A DNA stretch of 64,000 bases from Halovenus carboxidivorans (GCF_009831575.1 NZ_WUUT01000004.1:288138-352137), one strand, 5' to 3'; shown: positions 1 through 9,153, counted from the first letter of the stretch. Translations and numbers: made by a program. Notes: generated by a model from the letters alone, not told the origin.

Positions 1-252
1 GGGGAGTACTGTCTGTTTCCCTCCTTCGGGATCGACCTCGAAACGGTCCCGTCCCCGGTCGAGGTGCCGACGGCCTGGGGAGAACTCGATTACGATCGGC
101 TCGCCTCGGCGTTCGGGATCGATATCGCTGCCCGGCCCTATCCCGAACGAATCCTCTGGCAAGCTTTCGCGGTCACTGCCTTCGATCCGAACGCGGCCGG
201 ATCCACAGAGATCGCACAGTTTCCCTCAGGTGCGCTCGCGGTCAGGTCGTGA
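1..252 (+). CDS. C-terminal fragment of an unidentified protein
   Basis: Frame 1 is open from the first base of the window to the TGA at 250-252, giving 83 residues with no start in view; an internal GTG at 64 is unlikely to be the real start because the frame continues upstream with the same composition. The fragment contains a Trp-Gly-Glu-Leu-Asp-Tyr-Asp stretch and no membrane segment. I do not recognise the family. It converges on the HTH gene at 260-925, with only seven bases between the two stop codons. Confidence 0.5.
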   Translation, partial: GEYCLFPSFGIDLETVPSPVEVPTAWGELDYDRLASAFGIDIAARPYPERILWQAFAVTAFDPNAAGSTEIAQFPSGALAVRS

Positions 253-259
253 GGGCCGG

Positions 260-925
260 TCAGTCCGCCGTAATGGACACTTCGGACCGGCCCTGGCGCT
301 CGTCTTCGAGAAACTCCTTGAGGACCTGGCCCTCCGCCCGGTGGAGAATTTCGCTACAGGTCGATTTGGCGATCCCGGCCTGCTCGGCCAGTTCGACGAG
401 CGTGATCCGTCGGGGGGTGTCGTAGTATCCCCGCTCGATCGCCTCCCGCAACAGCCACTCCTGCCGGTCGGTCAACAGCGGCTCCTCCGATTCGGTCTCC
501 TGTTGAATCCGCTCGACGGTATAGCTGATCCCCAGCGAATCGAGCGTCTCGCCCAGCCGTGAGAGTTTCTCCTGGGGAACGGTCGTTTCGAGTTCGAAGA
601 CTCCATCTTCGATCTCGACCGGCAGATCGAGTGGAACGCCGGCGGTCTGGACCGCGTTCATCAACACCGGCACCGTCGTCTCGACCTGGAGTCGGCGTCG
701 CTCCGACTCCCGGGCCGAGACGATCATGTTCGTCACCGCATCGTACGACTCCATCTGCTCGCAGACGGCGCCGACGTTCGGCCCGCTCAGTTCGAGGCGG
801 GCGACACCTGTCTCGTCGTTGGCCGTCGCCGCGAGCACTCGAAACCGCACCGCCGGGAACTCCTGAGATAGTTCGCTGAGCCAGACATCCTCCGGGACCG
901 TGATCGAGAGTTTCGCGTATGGCAT
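260..925 (-). CDS. Bat-like helix-turn-helix transcriptional regulator (HTH-10 family)
   Basis: This is a 221-residue cytosolic regulator. The first ~145 residues form a mixed alpha/beta sensory region typical of small bacterio-opsin-activator relatives. The last part, about residues 150-206, carries the haloarchaeal HTH-10 signature, LTDRQEWLLREAIERGYYD followed by RRITLVELAEQAGIAKSTC. There is no PAS or GAF domain, so the input signal is unknown. A DtxR-type palindrome lies 50 bases upstream, overlapping the likely promoter, and a DtxR-family gene is the next gene upstream on the same strand. I infer metal-responsive control of this regulator. Its target genes cannot be told from sequence. 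Confidence 0.85.
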   Translation of the reverse strand: MPYAKLSITVPEDVWLSELSQEFPAVRFRVLAATANDETGVARLELSGPNVGAVCEQMESYDAVTNMIVSARESERRRLQVETTVPVLMNAVQTAGVPLDLPVEIEDGVFELETTVPQEKLSRLGETLDSLGISYTVERIQQETESEEPLLTDRQEWLLREAIERGYYDTPRRITLVELAEQAGIAKSTCSEILHRAEGQVLKEFLEDERQGRSEVSITAD

Positions 926-974
926 GGTCTGAGTCTCCGTGAGCGGCCGTCGGCCGCGGTCTCACACCATTGTC

Positions 975-988
975 TTAGGCATACCTAA
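975..988 (-). promoter_or_regulatory. DtxR/IdeR-like operator overlapping the promoter of the HTH gene
   Basis: TTAGGCATACCTAA is a palindrome with perfect 5-base arms (TTAGG/CCTAA). On the minus strand it reads TTAGGTATGCCTAA and matches the classical bacterial DtxR box (core TTAGGTTAGCCTAA) at 12 of 14 positions. The adjacent bases ACTTTT on the minus strand can serve as the TATA element, so a bound repressor would block the promoter. A related box sits at 21687-21697. Confidence 0.6.
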
Positions 989-1053
989 AAGTATCTTGCC
1001 GGGCAGGTATTCGGGGGTGGTTTATATGATTTTTATACCTCGTCGGGAGCAAG

Positions 1054-1512
1054 TTAGACCGGGGAGCCGTCCGGGTGGCCGCGTTCGGGGCAGTACTCCG
1101 GACACGCCGCAGAGTTGATCGCTCGGAGTCGGGTAACGCTGTCTTCGGGGAGGAGATAGCCGATCTCGAAGGCGACCTCCCTGTCGAGGTCGGCGTCTAG
1201 CACCGACTCGAAGAAGGTCGTGACTGCGCAGAAGCGCCGTGTCGTCCGCGCGGCGACCTCTTCGCCGGCGTCGGTGAGCACGACGCCGTCGTACTTCTCG
1301 TAGTCGGCAAGCCCTGCTTCGTCTAACTTCCCGAGCATCTCCGTCACGCTCGCCGGTGTGACACCGACTGCGCTCTGTATATCACCCGTCGTGACCCGGT
1401 CCGCTCCGTCGCCGTTACGGGAGATGGCAAACAGATACCGCGCCATCGCCTGTCCCACCGCCGGCGGCCTCGGCGGCGAGTCGGCCGCCGGGGTCGGAGA
1501 CTCCGTTGACAT
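1054..1512 (-). CDS. DtxR/MntR-family metal-dependent transcriptional regulator
   Basis: This 152-residue protein has an N-terminal winged helix (about residues 20-80, with VTTGDIQSAVGVTPASVTEML as the recognition region and a VVLTDAGEEVA wing) and a C-terminal dimerisation/metal part with several acidic, His and Cys residues (ending ACPEYCPERGH). It lacks an SH3-like third domain, as in short archaeal SirR/MntR-type proteins. The ATG at 1512 fits the conserved domain; the frame extends further upstream but with no domain content. Family members bind Fe2+ or Mn2+ and repress uptake genes. DtxR-like boxes at 975 and 21687 are natural target candidates, which is inference. Confidence 0.85.
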   Translation of the reverse strand: MSTESPTPAADSPPRPPAVGQAMARYLFAISRNGDGADRVTTGDIQSAVGVTPASVTEMLGKLDEAGLADYEKYDGVVLTDAGEEVAARTTRRFCAVTTFFESVLDADLDREVAFEIGYLLPEDSVTRLRAINSAACPEYCPERGHPDGSPV

Positions 1513-1580
1513 GCTCGTCTCTCGGTCACGGATCGTCCAAAGTATGGTCCCGAACCCGTTCGGACGACCCGCCCACCCTC

Positions 1581-1856
1581 TCACTGGATGTACAGGGAGT
1601 AGAGGATCACGGCGAGTCCGCACGCGACGAAGATACTGTTGACGAACACGCCGATCTCCAGAGAGACCGAGAAGAGCTGGTTGGCGATGCCGGAGATCGC
1701 GGCCCCGAGCGTGATGATACCGAACCCGATGCTCAGCGCTCGCAGCGACTTCTCGCCGGTCCGTCGGTACGCCTTCACCGCGATGTAGGTGATCCCGCCC
1801 CCGAGGACGAGCGTGATCGATTTGACGACGGCGATTGCCATCGCGATCTCGTTCAT
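1581..1856 (-). CDS. Small membrane protein paired with an HTH regulator (DUF7521-like)
   Basis: The ATG at 1856 overlaps the stop of the upstream HTH gene in an ATGA arrangement, so I start here rather than at the longer frame. The 91-residue product is almost entirely hydrophobic, with three predicted membrane segments (IAMAIAVVKSITLVLGG, a central segment, and the C-terminal segment ending LAVILYSLYIQ). It resembles the small membrane proteins that accompany wHTH regulators in many haloarchaea (DUF7521 from memory). Translational coupling suggests the two proteins act together, perhaps as a membrane sensor with its DNA-binding partner. The function is unknown. Confidence 0.75.
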   Translation of the reverse strand: MNEIAMAIAVVKSITLVLGGGITYIAVKAYRRTGEKSLRALSIGFGIITLGAAISGIANQLFSVSLEIGVFVNSIFVACGLAVILYSLYIQ

Positions 1857-2257
1857 AACTCTTCCCCCATCATCGACCAGATATCCGCGAGTCGTTCGTC
1901 GCTCGTCTGTTCCGGCCGCTCGACCTGTATCGAGAACTCGCCAGTCTCGTCGATGCTGACGGTCACGTTCTCGAAGGAACACTCGTAGTGTGTCACTCGC
2001 CCGCCGTCGGCGTTGACCGTCTCGCGCTCGCGCAGGAGCGAGGCGGTCCTGAGCAGGTCCAGTTTCCGGTACAGCGTCGACTTCGGAATCTCGCAGGCGT
2101 CGATGAGTTCGGTTGCGGTCATGGGTTCGATTGCCTCCCGGAGAATGGAGCGACAGTCCGGATCGTCGAGTGCGTCCAGCACGTCCTGCAGCGCCGGTGG
2201 TTCGTCCTCGGATCTGCGGCCGTCCTCCATTGTTCGTGTGTGATCGCTTGGCGACAT
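1853..2257 (-). CDS. Winged-helix DNA-binding protein (ArsR-like fold)
   Basis: This is a 134-residue protein with an HTH at about residues 30-85 (LDALDDPDCRSILREAI, then MTATELIDACEIPKSTLYRKL) and a C-terminal beta-rich tail. The architecture is typical of haloarchaeal wHTH proteins that regulate a neighbouring membrane protein. It is translationally coupled (4-base overlap) to the small membrane protein downstream. An internal Met at position 10 (base 2230) is an alternative start. No metal-binding Cys set is visible, so the ArsR-like label describes fold only. Confidence 0.8.
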   Translation of the reverse strand: MSPSDHTRTMEDGRRSEDEPPALQDVLDALDDPDCRSILREAIEPMTATELIDACEIPKSTLYRKLDLLRTASLLRERETVNADGGRVTHYECSFENVTVSIDETGEFSIQVERPEQTSDERLADIWSMMGEEL

Positions 2258-2300
2258 ATGTCGTCCGGTTTGGCTGTCCGGGACGCCCCCCGGATTCGAC

Positions 2301-4109
2301 TCAGTCGTCGCTTCCCTCCTCGGAGGTCGATCGCACGTCGAGCGGCCGCATCATGTCGTGATCCTCGTGTTCGATCATGTGACAGTGCCACATGTACTCG
2401 CCGGTCTGGTCGGTGAACAGTCCCTCGTACTCCCCGAAGTGGACGAGAATGTGGACAACCTCTCCGGGATCGACGGAGACTACGTCGCTCCACCCTCGCT
2501 CGAACTGTTTCGGCGGCCTGAGCGAGTCGGGATCGATCTCGTCGCCGGGATCGTAGCCGACCGACTGCCGGCCCAGCACCTGAAAGTGAACGAGGTGGAG
2601 ATGGATCGGGTGGGACATCCCGGTCAGGTTCGGAATACTCCAGAGTTCGGTGTCACCGACGGTCGGCGTTTCCGTCGCGGGATCGGTGAGTCTGTGCCCG
2701 GACTGGTTCCCCTCCGAGCCGAGTAGAAACAGCGGCCGCCCGTACTCGTCGCTGCTCCGTAGTAGCGGGAGATACCGCTCGGTGTCGACCGCTTCGAGCG
2801 ACAACTCCGGCACCCGGGTCAGCGTTTCGGGGACGTTCGTCTCGGTCTGTTCGCCCTCTTCGACGTCGATCAGCATGATCTCCGGCAACGGTTCGACATC
2901 GTCCGCCTCTGCCCTGCTCTGGCCGCGGTACATCGCCGGCGCATCGTTGTGTACTAACAGCGTCTCTCCCGCGTACTCGCTGAAATCGACGAGTACGTCC
3001 GCTCGCTGGGCGGAACCGAGTTCGAGGCGACCGTCCAGTTCGACCGGCGACGGGAGGAGTCCGCCGTCCGTTCCGATCTGGACAAACTCCGGCCCGGCCG
3101 CTCCCGTCTCGCCCGACTGCTCGTCGTATTCGAGCAGCGCGAGGCGGTAGTAGCGACTGTTCGCCCCGTTGAGCAACCGAAACCGATACAGTCGCGGCTC
3201 GACCGAGAGGCGCGGCCACGCTTTCCCGTTGACCGTCGAGACATCGCCGTAGAACTGCGGGACGATGCTCGGATCGGGGCTTTCGCTCTCGACGGGGCCG
3301 TCCGGGTAGTACATCGCACCGTCATCGGTGAACTTTCGGTCCTGCAACACCAGCGGAATCTCGTATTCGCCGTCCGGTAACCCGAGACTTCGTTCGTGGT
3401 CGTTGCGCAGTAGATAAAATCCCGAAAGCCCGGCATAGACGTTTAGCCGGGTGATCCCGAGCGCGTGATCGTGATACCACAGCGTCGCCGGGGGCTGGTC
3501 GTTGGCGTAGTAGTAGTCTTTCTTCTCGAAGTCCGGCCCGGTCTCGGCGAAATCTCTGGTGAACCACCCGCGCGCCTTCCCGTCGCTGGCGGCTTCGACG
3601 TTGCCGCCGTGGAGGTGTGTGACCGTCCGGACTCCCTCGATATCGTAGGGAATGATATCGCCGTGTACCGTCGTATCGACCGGAAAGAGGTGTTCGTCGG
3701 GGAGGTTGTTCGTCCACCTGACGTAGATCGGTTCGCCCTGCTCGGCCTCGATTGTCGGCCCGGGGAACGACCCCTCGTATCCCCAGACAGTCGTCTCGGG
3801 CAAGTCGCGGTGTAGCTTCTGCTGGCTCTCCCGCATCTCGATTTCGTAGTACGGCTGCCCGTCCTTCGTCCCGGTCGGCTCCTGCGTCGCGGGGCGCGGC
3901 ACCTCGTCCACCCACCGTTCGAGGGCCGGCGAACGGTGTCCCCGCGGTTGCTCGTCGCCGGGGTTCGAGTCGTCTTCATCCGGGCTCCCGGTCTGGTCGT
4001 CGGTACGACCCGCACAGCCCGCGAGCGCCATCGTACCCGTCGCTCCGGCAGCGAGGAGGAGTTTTCGCCGTGAGAGCGGGCGTACCGGGGTGGTGTTCTT
4101 GTCGTTCAT
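2301..4109 (-). CDS. Tat-exported multicopper oxidase (CotA/bilirubin oxidase type)
   Basis: This 602-residue lipoprotein-type enzyme starts with a twin-arginine signal (LSRRKLLLAAGATGTMALAGC, with the Cys as lipid anchor), so it acts outside the cell membrane. All four copper-ligand blocks are present: THLHGGN, WYHDHALGITRLN, HPIHLHLVHFQ and WHCHMIEHEDHDMM, in three cupredoxin domains. Family enzymes couple one-electron oxidation of phenols, bilirubin or metal ions to four-electron reduction of O2; the substrate cannot be read from sequence. A TATA-like element (TCATATCA on the minus strand near 4139) lies about 28 bases upstream of the ATG, which suggests a nearly leaderless mRNA. Hemerythrin and rhodanese genes follow upstream. 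Confidence 0.93.
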   Translation of the reverse strand: MNDKNTTPVRPLSRRKLLLAAGATGTMALAGCAGRTDDQTGSPDEDDSNPGDEQPRGHRSPALERWVDEVPRPATQEPTGTKDGQPYYEIEMRESQQKLHRDLPETTVWGYEGSFPGPTIEAEQGEPIYVRWTNNLPDEHLFPVDTTVHGDIIPYDIEGVRTVTHLHGGNVEAASDGKARGWFTRDFAETGPDFEKKDYYYANDQPPATLWYHDHALGITRLNVYAGLSGFYLLRNDHERSLGLPDGEYEIPLVLQDRKFTDDGAMYYPDGPVESESPDPSIVPQFYGDVSTVNGKAWPRLSVEPRLYRFRLLNGANSRYYRLALLEYDEQSGETGAAGPEFVQIGTDGGLLPSPVELDGRLELGSAQRADVLVDFSEYAGETLLVHNDAPAMYRGQSRAEADDVEPLPEIMLIDVEEGEQTETNVPETLTRVPELSLEAVDTERYLPLLRSSDEYGRPLFLLGSEGNQSGHRLTDPATETPTVGDTELWSIPNLTGMSHPIHLHLVHFQVLGRQSVGYDPGDEIDPDSLRPPKQFERGWSDVVSVDPGEVVHILVHFGEYEGLFTDQTGEYMWHCHMIEHEDHDMMRPLDVRSTSEEGSDD

Positions 4110-4309
4110 TCCGACGTGGTCGTAAGAATCCCCGTGATATGAGGGAGTCGCGCCGTCCCATTTCCTGGGAGGTTCGCTGAACGTGTTCGGGAGAGGATAT
4201 AAGACGATTTGATACTTAGCTTACTGGGCCAGTATCGAAAAACCAGGCACGCCGTCGATACCGCTCGTTCTCAGCATCCCCCGGAGAGGCTGGGTCGACT
4301 CGGCAGACG

Positions 4310-4819
4310 TCAGGCGACAATCTCCTCTGGGGACGGACGTGCCGTCTCGTCGTACTCGGTCAGTGTCAGCCCCCGGCTGTTGGCCTCCTCCATGCTCTGT
4401 TCGATCTCCTCGAAGACCTCCTCGTCGGCCTTCTCGAGATAGACGGTGAGGCCGTCACAGTCGCTCACGTGGACCATGATGTTCGGGAGCGCACGCAGTG
4501 CCTCTTGGCGCTCCTCCTCCGTCAGCGACTCCTGACTCGTCAACTCCGCGAGCGTCTCCGCAGCCTCGATTGCCTCGTCGTGTTCGGCGACGAGTTCCTT
4601 CACCTTCTCCTCGCCGAAGAACGGAATCAGCGCGGGGTACAGCGCATCCTCTTCGTACTGGAAGTGCGGTCCGGCGGCCTCGTTGATCTCCTCGACGAGC
4701 GTCTCTGCGCGGTCGAGGTCCCCCTCTTCGATCGCGTCCGAGAGTTCGAGACACTTGTCCCTGGTCTGGCGGTGCTCCTCCTGGAACTGCTCGATAACTC
4801 GCTGTTCGACCGAACTCAT
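4310..4819 (-). CDS. Hemerythrin HHE cation-binding domain protein
   Basis: The protein is an all-helical cytosolic domain of about 169 residues with hemerythrin-type ligands: EEHRQTRDKC in the first helix, HFQYEEDALYPAL in the second, and AEHDEAIEAAE plus VHVSDCD later. Such proteins bind a di-iron centre and O2 or NO, or serve in iron/redox homeostasis. I chose the ATG at 4819; 4825 is possible and the frame also opens further upstream. It sits between a multicopper oxidase and a rhodanese, which fits an oxygen or metal stress setting, but they are separate transcription units as far as spacing shows. Confidence 0.88.
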   Translation of the reverse strand: MSSVEQRVIEQFQEEHRQTRDKCLELSDAIEEGDLDRAETLVEEINEAAGPHFQYEEDALYPALIPFFGEEKVKELVAEHDEAIEAAETLAELTSQESLTEEERQEALRALPNIMVHVSDCDGLTVYLEKADEEVFEEIEQSMEEANSRGLTLTEYDETARPSPEEIVA

Positions 4820-4882
4820 ACGCATCGTAACAGTAGTCCCGAACCACAATAGGTCGCGTGTCGAACATTTTCGGCACGGCGG

Positions 4883-5656
4883 TCAGGTCGTCTCGACCGG
4901 GCCGCCGTAGTCCGCCCAGTTGTCGATTCCACCCTCGTAAAACGCGACATCGTCGTGACCGAGATGGCGCAACACGACGTAGAGGAAACTGAGCCGACGT
5001 GCGGTGTTACAGTACAGCCGAACCGGTCGATCCAGCGGGATCCCCTCGGCTGTGAGGACGCTCCGGAGTTCGTCAGCAGGGAGCAGCGCCCGGTCCGCTT
5101 CGTCGACGAGCGAGCGCCACTGGAAATTGATCGCGCCCGGAATGTGGACAGTGTCGTACTCGATGTCGTCACGAGTGTCGACGATCACGGCACTATCGAG
5201 TGCGTCTTCGAGTTCCTCCGCCGCGAGCAACGGGCTGTCTGCCGCCCGCTCACAGTCGTAGCTCCTCGGCGTGATGTCGGGTGGCTCCGCCGCTGTGGCG
5301 TGTTCTCGCTCCCAGCCGTCGATATCGGTGTGCAGGAGGTGCAAGCGGTCGGGGTCGTGTCCGAACACCTCGGCGGTGAGCAGAAACCGCGAGGCGTAGG
5401 TTCCGAATGTCCCGTCGTAGGCGACGATTACATCGTCGGACTCGATTCCGGCGCTGCCGAGCAGGTCCCCGAACGCCTTCGCTGTCGGGAGCTTCCCAGG
5501 TGTCTGCTCGCCCGGGTCCCGAAACGACTCGTAGGGGACGTTTACCGCTCCCGGAACGTGTTTCTCGTCGTACTCCCACTCGCGGCGAACGTCGACGACC
5601 GAGACGGCAGTTCTGTTCGCTTCGAGCCACTCCGTCGAGACGACTCGTCCGGCCAT
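4883..5656 (-). CDS. Two-domain rhodanese sulfurtransferase
   Basis: The protein has 257 residues and tandem rhodanese modules. The N-terminal module keeps the fold motifs (VVDVRREWEYDEKHVPGAVNVP) but has Asp in place of the catalytic Cys (VAYDGTFGTYASRF). The C-terminal module carries the active-site Cys at about residue 216 in RLYCNTARRLSF and the final FYEGGIDNW signature. It therefore transfers sulfane sulfur from thiosulfate or a similar donor to a thiol acceptor in the cytosol. The CNTARR loop differs from the common thiosulfate loop CRxGxR, so the donor is uncertain. Confidence 0.9.
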   Translation of the reverse strand: MAGRVVSTEWLEANRTAVSVVDVRREWEYDEKHVPGAVNVPYESFRDPGEQTPGKLPTAKAFGDLLGSAGIESDDVIVAYDGTFGTYASRFLLTAEVFGHDPDRLHLLHTDIDGWEREHATAAEPPDITPRSYDCERAADSPLLAAEELEDALDSAVIVDTRDDIEYDTVHIPGAINFQWRSLVDEADRALLPADELRSVLTAEGIPLDRPVRLYCNTARRLSFLYVVLRHLGHDDVAFYEGGIDNWADYGGPVETT

Positions 5657-5724
5657 ATCGGCCCTTCCCGATCCGGCGCCAAAGGTTCTCTCACGAACAT
5701 TTCCGGCTCCGCTCGACGGCCGCC

Positions 5725-8013
5725 TCAGTCCTCGACGAACTCGACGCCGGTAATCTCGAACCGGGCGCCGCCGGTCGAACTCTCCGTCACGGCGACCTCC
5801 CAGCCGTGTGCGGTGGCGACCTGCTCGACGATACTCAGACCGAAGCCGGTGCCGTCGTCGCTCGTCGAGAACCCCGGTTCGAAGATGTTCTCGCGATCCT
5901 CGGGGTCGATTCCGGGCCCGTCGTCCTCGACGTAGAAGCCGTCCGCAAGCGGTCCGACGGTGATCGACACGCCCTCAGTCTCGCCCCCTGCGGTGGCTCC
6001 GGCACCCGACCGACCGTTCGGAGTGCCGTGTTCGACGCTGTTTCGGACCAGGTTCTCGAATAGCTGCTGGAGTCGGCTTTCGTCGGCTTCGAGTGTCCGG
6101 TCTTCGAGTACCGTCAGCCTCCCCCCGCGCGTGTCGACGTGTTGCCGACAGTGATCGACGAGGGATTCGAGCGTGACCGGGATCGTCTCGTCGACCGTTT
6201 CGCCTTCGAGCGCGAGATCCAGCAGGTCCTCGATCAACTGCTTCATTCGTCCGTGGGCCTGTTCGACCTCGCGGAGGTGGTCGCTGTCGCACTCGTCCAT
6301 CGCCAACTCCAGGCGGAGCGACGCGACGTTCAGCGGATTGCGGAGGTCGTGGGAGACAATCGACGCGAACTGCTCTAGCTGCTCGTTTTTCGCCTCCAAC
6401 TGCTCGGTCGTCTTCGAGCGTTCGAGTTCGTGGCTCGCCCACCGGCTCATCAGATCGACGAGCGTCTGCTCCCACTCCGAGAACTCCTGCGTCCGTGTCT
6501 CGGTGTCGTAGAAACAGAAGGTGCCGTAGACCTCGTCGTTGACGTGGACGGGCGCACCGATGTACGAGCAGATCCCCATTTCCTGATAGCCGGCGCGTTC
6601 GGTCTCCTCCGGCGCATCCTCGGCCACGTCACCGAGGACGACCGTCTCCTCCGTCTCGGCGACGCGCTCGCAGTTGGTGGCCTCCAGCGGGACCTGATCG
6701 CCCTGGTGGATCCGGTCGTCCTCGCCGGCGACAATCTCGAACAGATACTCGTCGCCGTGGATCTGTGAGAGCGTGCCGTACTGCGTTCCGAGCTCCCGAC
6801 GACCTAAATCGAGCAGCGATCTGACCTGCTCCTCGAAGGTCTGTTCGCGGTCGGAGATGATCTCGTACATCTCCCGGAGGACTTCCTCCCGGGCCTTCCG
6901 CTCGGTCACGTCCTTGACGGCCCCGCGGAGCGTCGTCACCTCGCCGTCCTCGACTGTCGGGGTCCCCTGTACGTGCAACCAGCGAAGCTCTCCGTCCGAG
7001 CGCTCGAACCGGACCTCGACATCGAAGGGCTCGCCGGTCTCGAGCGCTCGGTTGACGGCCTCTTCGACGACTTGCTTGTCGGAACCGTAGTACACCTCAA
7101 GCGCGTCCTCCAGCGGCGGCTCTTCGGATCCTTCCCTGCCGATGATCTCGAACAGGTGATCCGTCCAGAACACCTCCATCGTCTCGGTATCGATCTCCCA
7201 CCCGCCGACGTCCGCGATCCGCTCCGTCTGGTCCAGCAGGTCCCGTGTCCGTTCGAGTTCCCGCTCCCGCTCGGTCCGGTCGGTGATATCTCGGACCGTA
7301 CAGACGAGTTCCCCGTTGTCGGTCAACGCGAGGACGTGATCCTCGACGAAGGTAGTTCCGTCGGCCCGGAGTCCGGTCGTCGTTCCCTCCCAGTAGCCCT
7401 GCCGTTCGACGGTTTCGAGCACACTGTCTCGGATCTCCGCGACGTCTTCGTCCTGATACACCAACTCCCAGTGTTCGCCGTGCATCTCCTCCCGGGTGTA
7501 GCCGTAGAGATCCGCGTACGCCTCGTTGACGTAAATGTACTGACCGTCGCTGTCGAGGATGCTGATGCCCTCCTGGGCGCTCTCGATTGCGTCTAGCTGT
7601 CGGCGCCGTTCGCGCTCTGCCCGCTGGGCCTCGACGGCGTTTCTGATCTTGTTCGCCACCATCACAGACTGATCGGTCCCCGGCTCCTTCCGGAGGTAAT
7701 CGGTCACGCCGGCAGAAATCGCCTCGCTGGCCACCTGTTCCGATCCGTTCTCGGTGTAGAGCACGAACGGGAGGTCGCCGTGGTCGTCCCGGACGGACGT
7801 GAGAAACTCGATTCCTGTCCGGTCGGGGAGATCGTACTCCGCGATGATACAGTCGATCGGCTCTGCGGCAAGTGCCGCCAACCCGTCAGCGACGGTGCGC
7901 TCGCTGCGGACCGTGATACGTTCCTCCGCCGCTTCGAGGGAGTCCGACAGCCGTCGAGTCGCGTCTGGTTCGTCGACGTAGAGTACGTCAATCTGACCAC
8001 CTGTTCCGTTCAT
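5725..8013 (-). CDS. Multi-sensor histidine kinase (receiver-PAS-PAS-GAF-HisKA-HATPase)
   Basis: This is a 762-residue soluble signalling protein. Order: receiver-like domain (1-125), PAS (about 140-250, with ISILDSDGQYIYVNEAYADLYGY), PAS (about 260-375), GAF (about 390-525), HisKA with phospho-acceptor His in ASIVSHDLRNPLNVA (about 550), and HATPase_c (about 640-755, with DDGPGID and GFGLSIVEQVA). There is no membrane segment, so it senses a cytosolic signal such as redox, light or a ligand. The receiver has Glu (residue 59, AEYDLP) where Asp is normally phosphorylated, so it may be a pseudo-receiver. No response-regulator partner is adjacent. Confidence 0.92.
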   Translation of the reverse strand: MNGTGGQIDVLYVDEPDATRRLSDSLEAAEERITVRSERTVADGLAALAAEPIDCIIAEYDLPDRTGIEFLTSVRDDHGDLPFVLYTENGSEQVASEAISAGVTDYLRKEPGTDQSVMVANKIRNAVEAQRAERERRRQLDAIESAQEGISILDSDGQYIYVNEAYADLYGYTREEMHGEHWELVYQDEDVAEIRDSVLETVERQGYWEGTTTGLRADGTTFVEDHVLALTDNGELVCTVRDITDRTERERELERTRDLLDQTERIADVGGWEIDTETMEVFWTDHLFEIIGREGSEEPPLEDALEVYYGSDKQVVEEAVNRALETGEPFDVEVRFERSDGELRWLHVQGTPTVEDGEVTTLRGAVKDVTERKAREEVLREMYEIISDREQTFEEQVRSLLDLGRRELGTQYGTLSQIHGDEYLFEIVAGEDDRIHQGDQVPLEATNCERVAETEETVVLGDVAEDAPEETERAGYQEMGICSYIGAPVHVNDEVYGTFCFYDTETRTQEFSEWEQTLVDLMSRWASHELERSKTTEQLEAKNEQLEQFASIVSHDLRNPLNVASLRLELAMDECDSDHLREVEQAHGRMKQLIEDLLDLALEGETVDETIPVTLESLVDHCRQHVDTRGGRLTVLEDRTLEADESRLQQLFENLVRNSVEHGTPNGRSGAGATAGGETEGVSITVGPLADGFYVEDDGPGIDPEDRENIFEPGFSTSDDGTGFGLSIVEQVATAHGWEVAVTESSTGGARFEITGVEFVED

Positions 8014-8218
8014 CTCTCAAAACTCCATACCCCACAAATGGCTGGTGTAAACTTAAGATGTGCCCCAAGTCGTGGGATTCGGCCGGCTTCGAACCGTCGG
8101 ACGGTCTGCCGGTCCGGATTCGCTGCTCGGGCCGGTAGTTCAGCCTTCCGGCGGATCCGTGCGGGGCAGTGACAGTAAGCACTCACTTTTTTACCGTCCA
8201 TCACGAACTAGCAGAACG

Positions 8219-9085
8219 ATGGTAGGACACAACGGACTGAAACTGCGGATGATGGTCGCGGGGTCCATCCTCTTCGGATTCTACGCGGCTGTCGCCGCAG
8301 TAGTAATGGCGATGTTCGGAACGGGAACATCCGTCCTCGCCCTCCTGTTGGTCGGTAGCCTCGCCTTCGTCGGTTTCCAGTATAAGTTCGGGAAGTGGAT
8401 GGCGATCCGAAGCGTCGGCGCGGAGGATATGCCCGAGCAGAGCCAGGGCAGATACGATTACAGCCGCATCCACCAGTCGACAGAACAGCTCTGCCGGGAG
8501 ATGGATATCGAGAAGCCGCGCCTGATGGTCGCCGAGATGGGCGTTCCGAACGCCTTCGCCGTCGGCCGGAAAGGGTCCGGAACCGTCGTGATCTCGAAAG
8601 AGATCATTCAACTGCTCGATCACGACGAACTCGAAGGCGTCATCGCCCACGAACTCTCGCACATCAAAAACCGCGACGTCGTCATCATGGTCCTCGGCCA
8701 GTCGATCGCCTCGATGGTCGGGATCATCGCCCAGTGGGCGGTGATCCTCGGCGGCGAGCGCAACATCGGCACCTACATCTTCGCGATGTTCGTCGGCACC
8801 ATCGCTCAGATGATCGTGATGATCTTCGTGATGGCTATCTCCCGATACCGGGAGTACGTCGCCGACGAAGACGCCGCGACCTACACCCGCAATCCCGACG
8901 CCATGGCCCGGGCGCTGGAGAAGATTAGCTCCGGCGCACAGGGCAGAGAGATGAAAGGCGAGGAGACGGTCAACGCGCTCTGTATCTTCGGTTCCAGCGG
9001 GAGCACGCTCCAGAAGATCTTCTCGACGCACCCGCCGACGGAGAAGCGAATCGAGCGCCTCCGTTCACAGACGGTCGGCTACTGA
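8219..9085 (+). CDS. htpX: HtpX-type M48 membrane zinc metalloprotease
   Basis: The protein has 288 residues. The ATG at 8219 begins a product with two N-terminal membrane segments (residues about 10-50), followed by the zinc motif IAHELSHIKNRDV and two more membrane segments after it. The third ligand Glu is in YREYVADEDAA. HtpX proteins cleave damaged or misassembled membrane proteins on the cytosolic side. The frame continues upstream, but the extension has no family content. It is divergent from the histidine kinase gene, with a 205-base spacer holding both promoters. Confidence 0.93.
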   Translation: MVGHNGLKLRMMVAGSILFGFYAAVAAVVMAMFGTGTSVLALLLVGSLAFVGFQYKFGKWMAIRSVGAEDMPEQSQGRYDYSRIHQSTEQLCREMDIEKPRLMVAEMGVPNAFAVGRKGSGTVVISKEIIQLLDHDELEGVIAHELSHIKNRDVVIMVLGQSIASMVGIIAQWAVILGGERNIGTYIFAMFVGTIAQMIVMIFVMAISRYREYVADEDAATYTRNPDAMARALEKISSGAQGREMKGEETVNALCIFGSSGSTLQKIFSTHPPTEKRIERLRSQTVGY

Positions 9086-9153
9086 GGTCGCCGGGTCCCC
9101 GCGCTCTGTCGCAGCCGCTGCCGTTTTTGCGCTGGCCGCCGGACAGACAGCCG

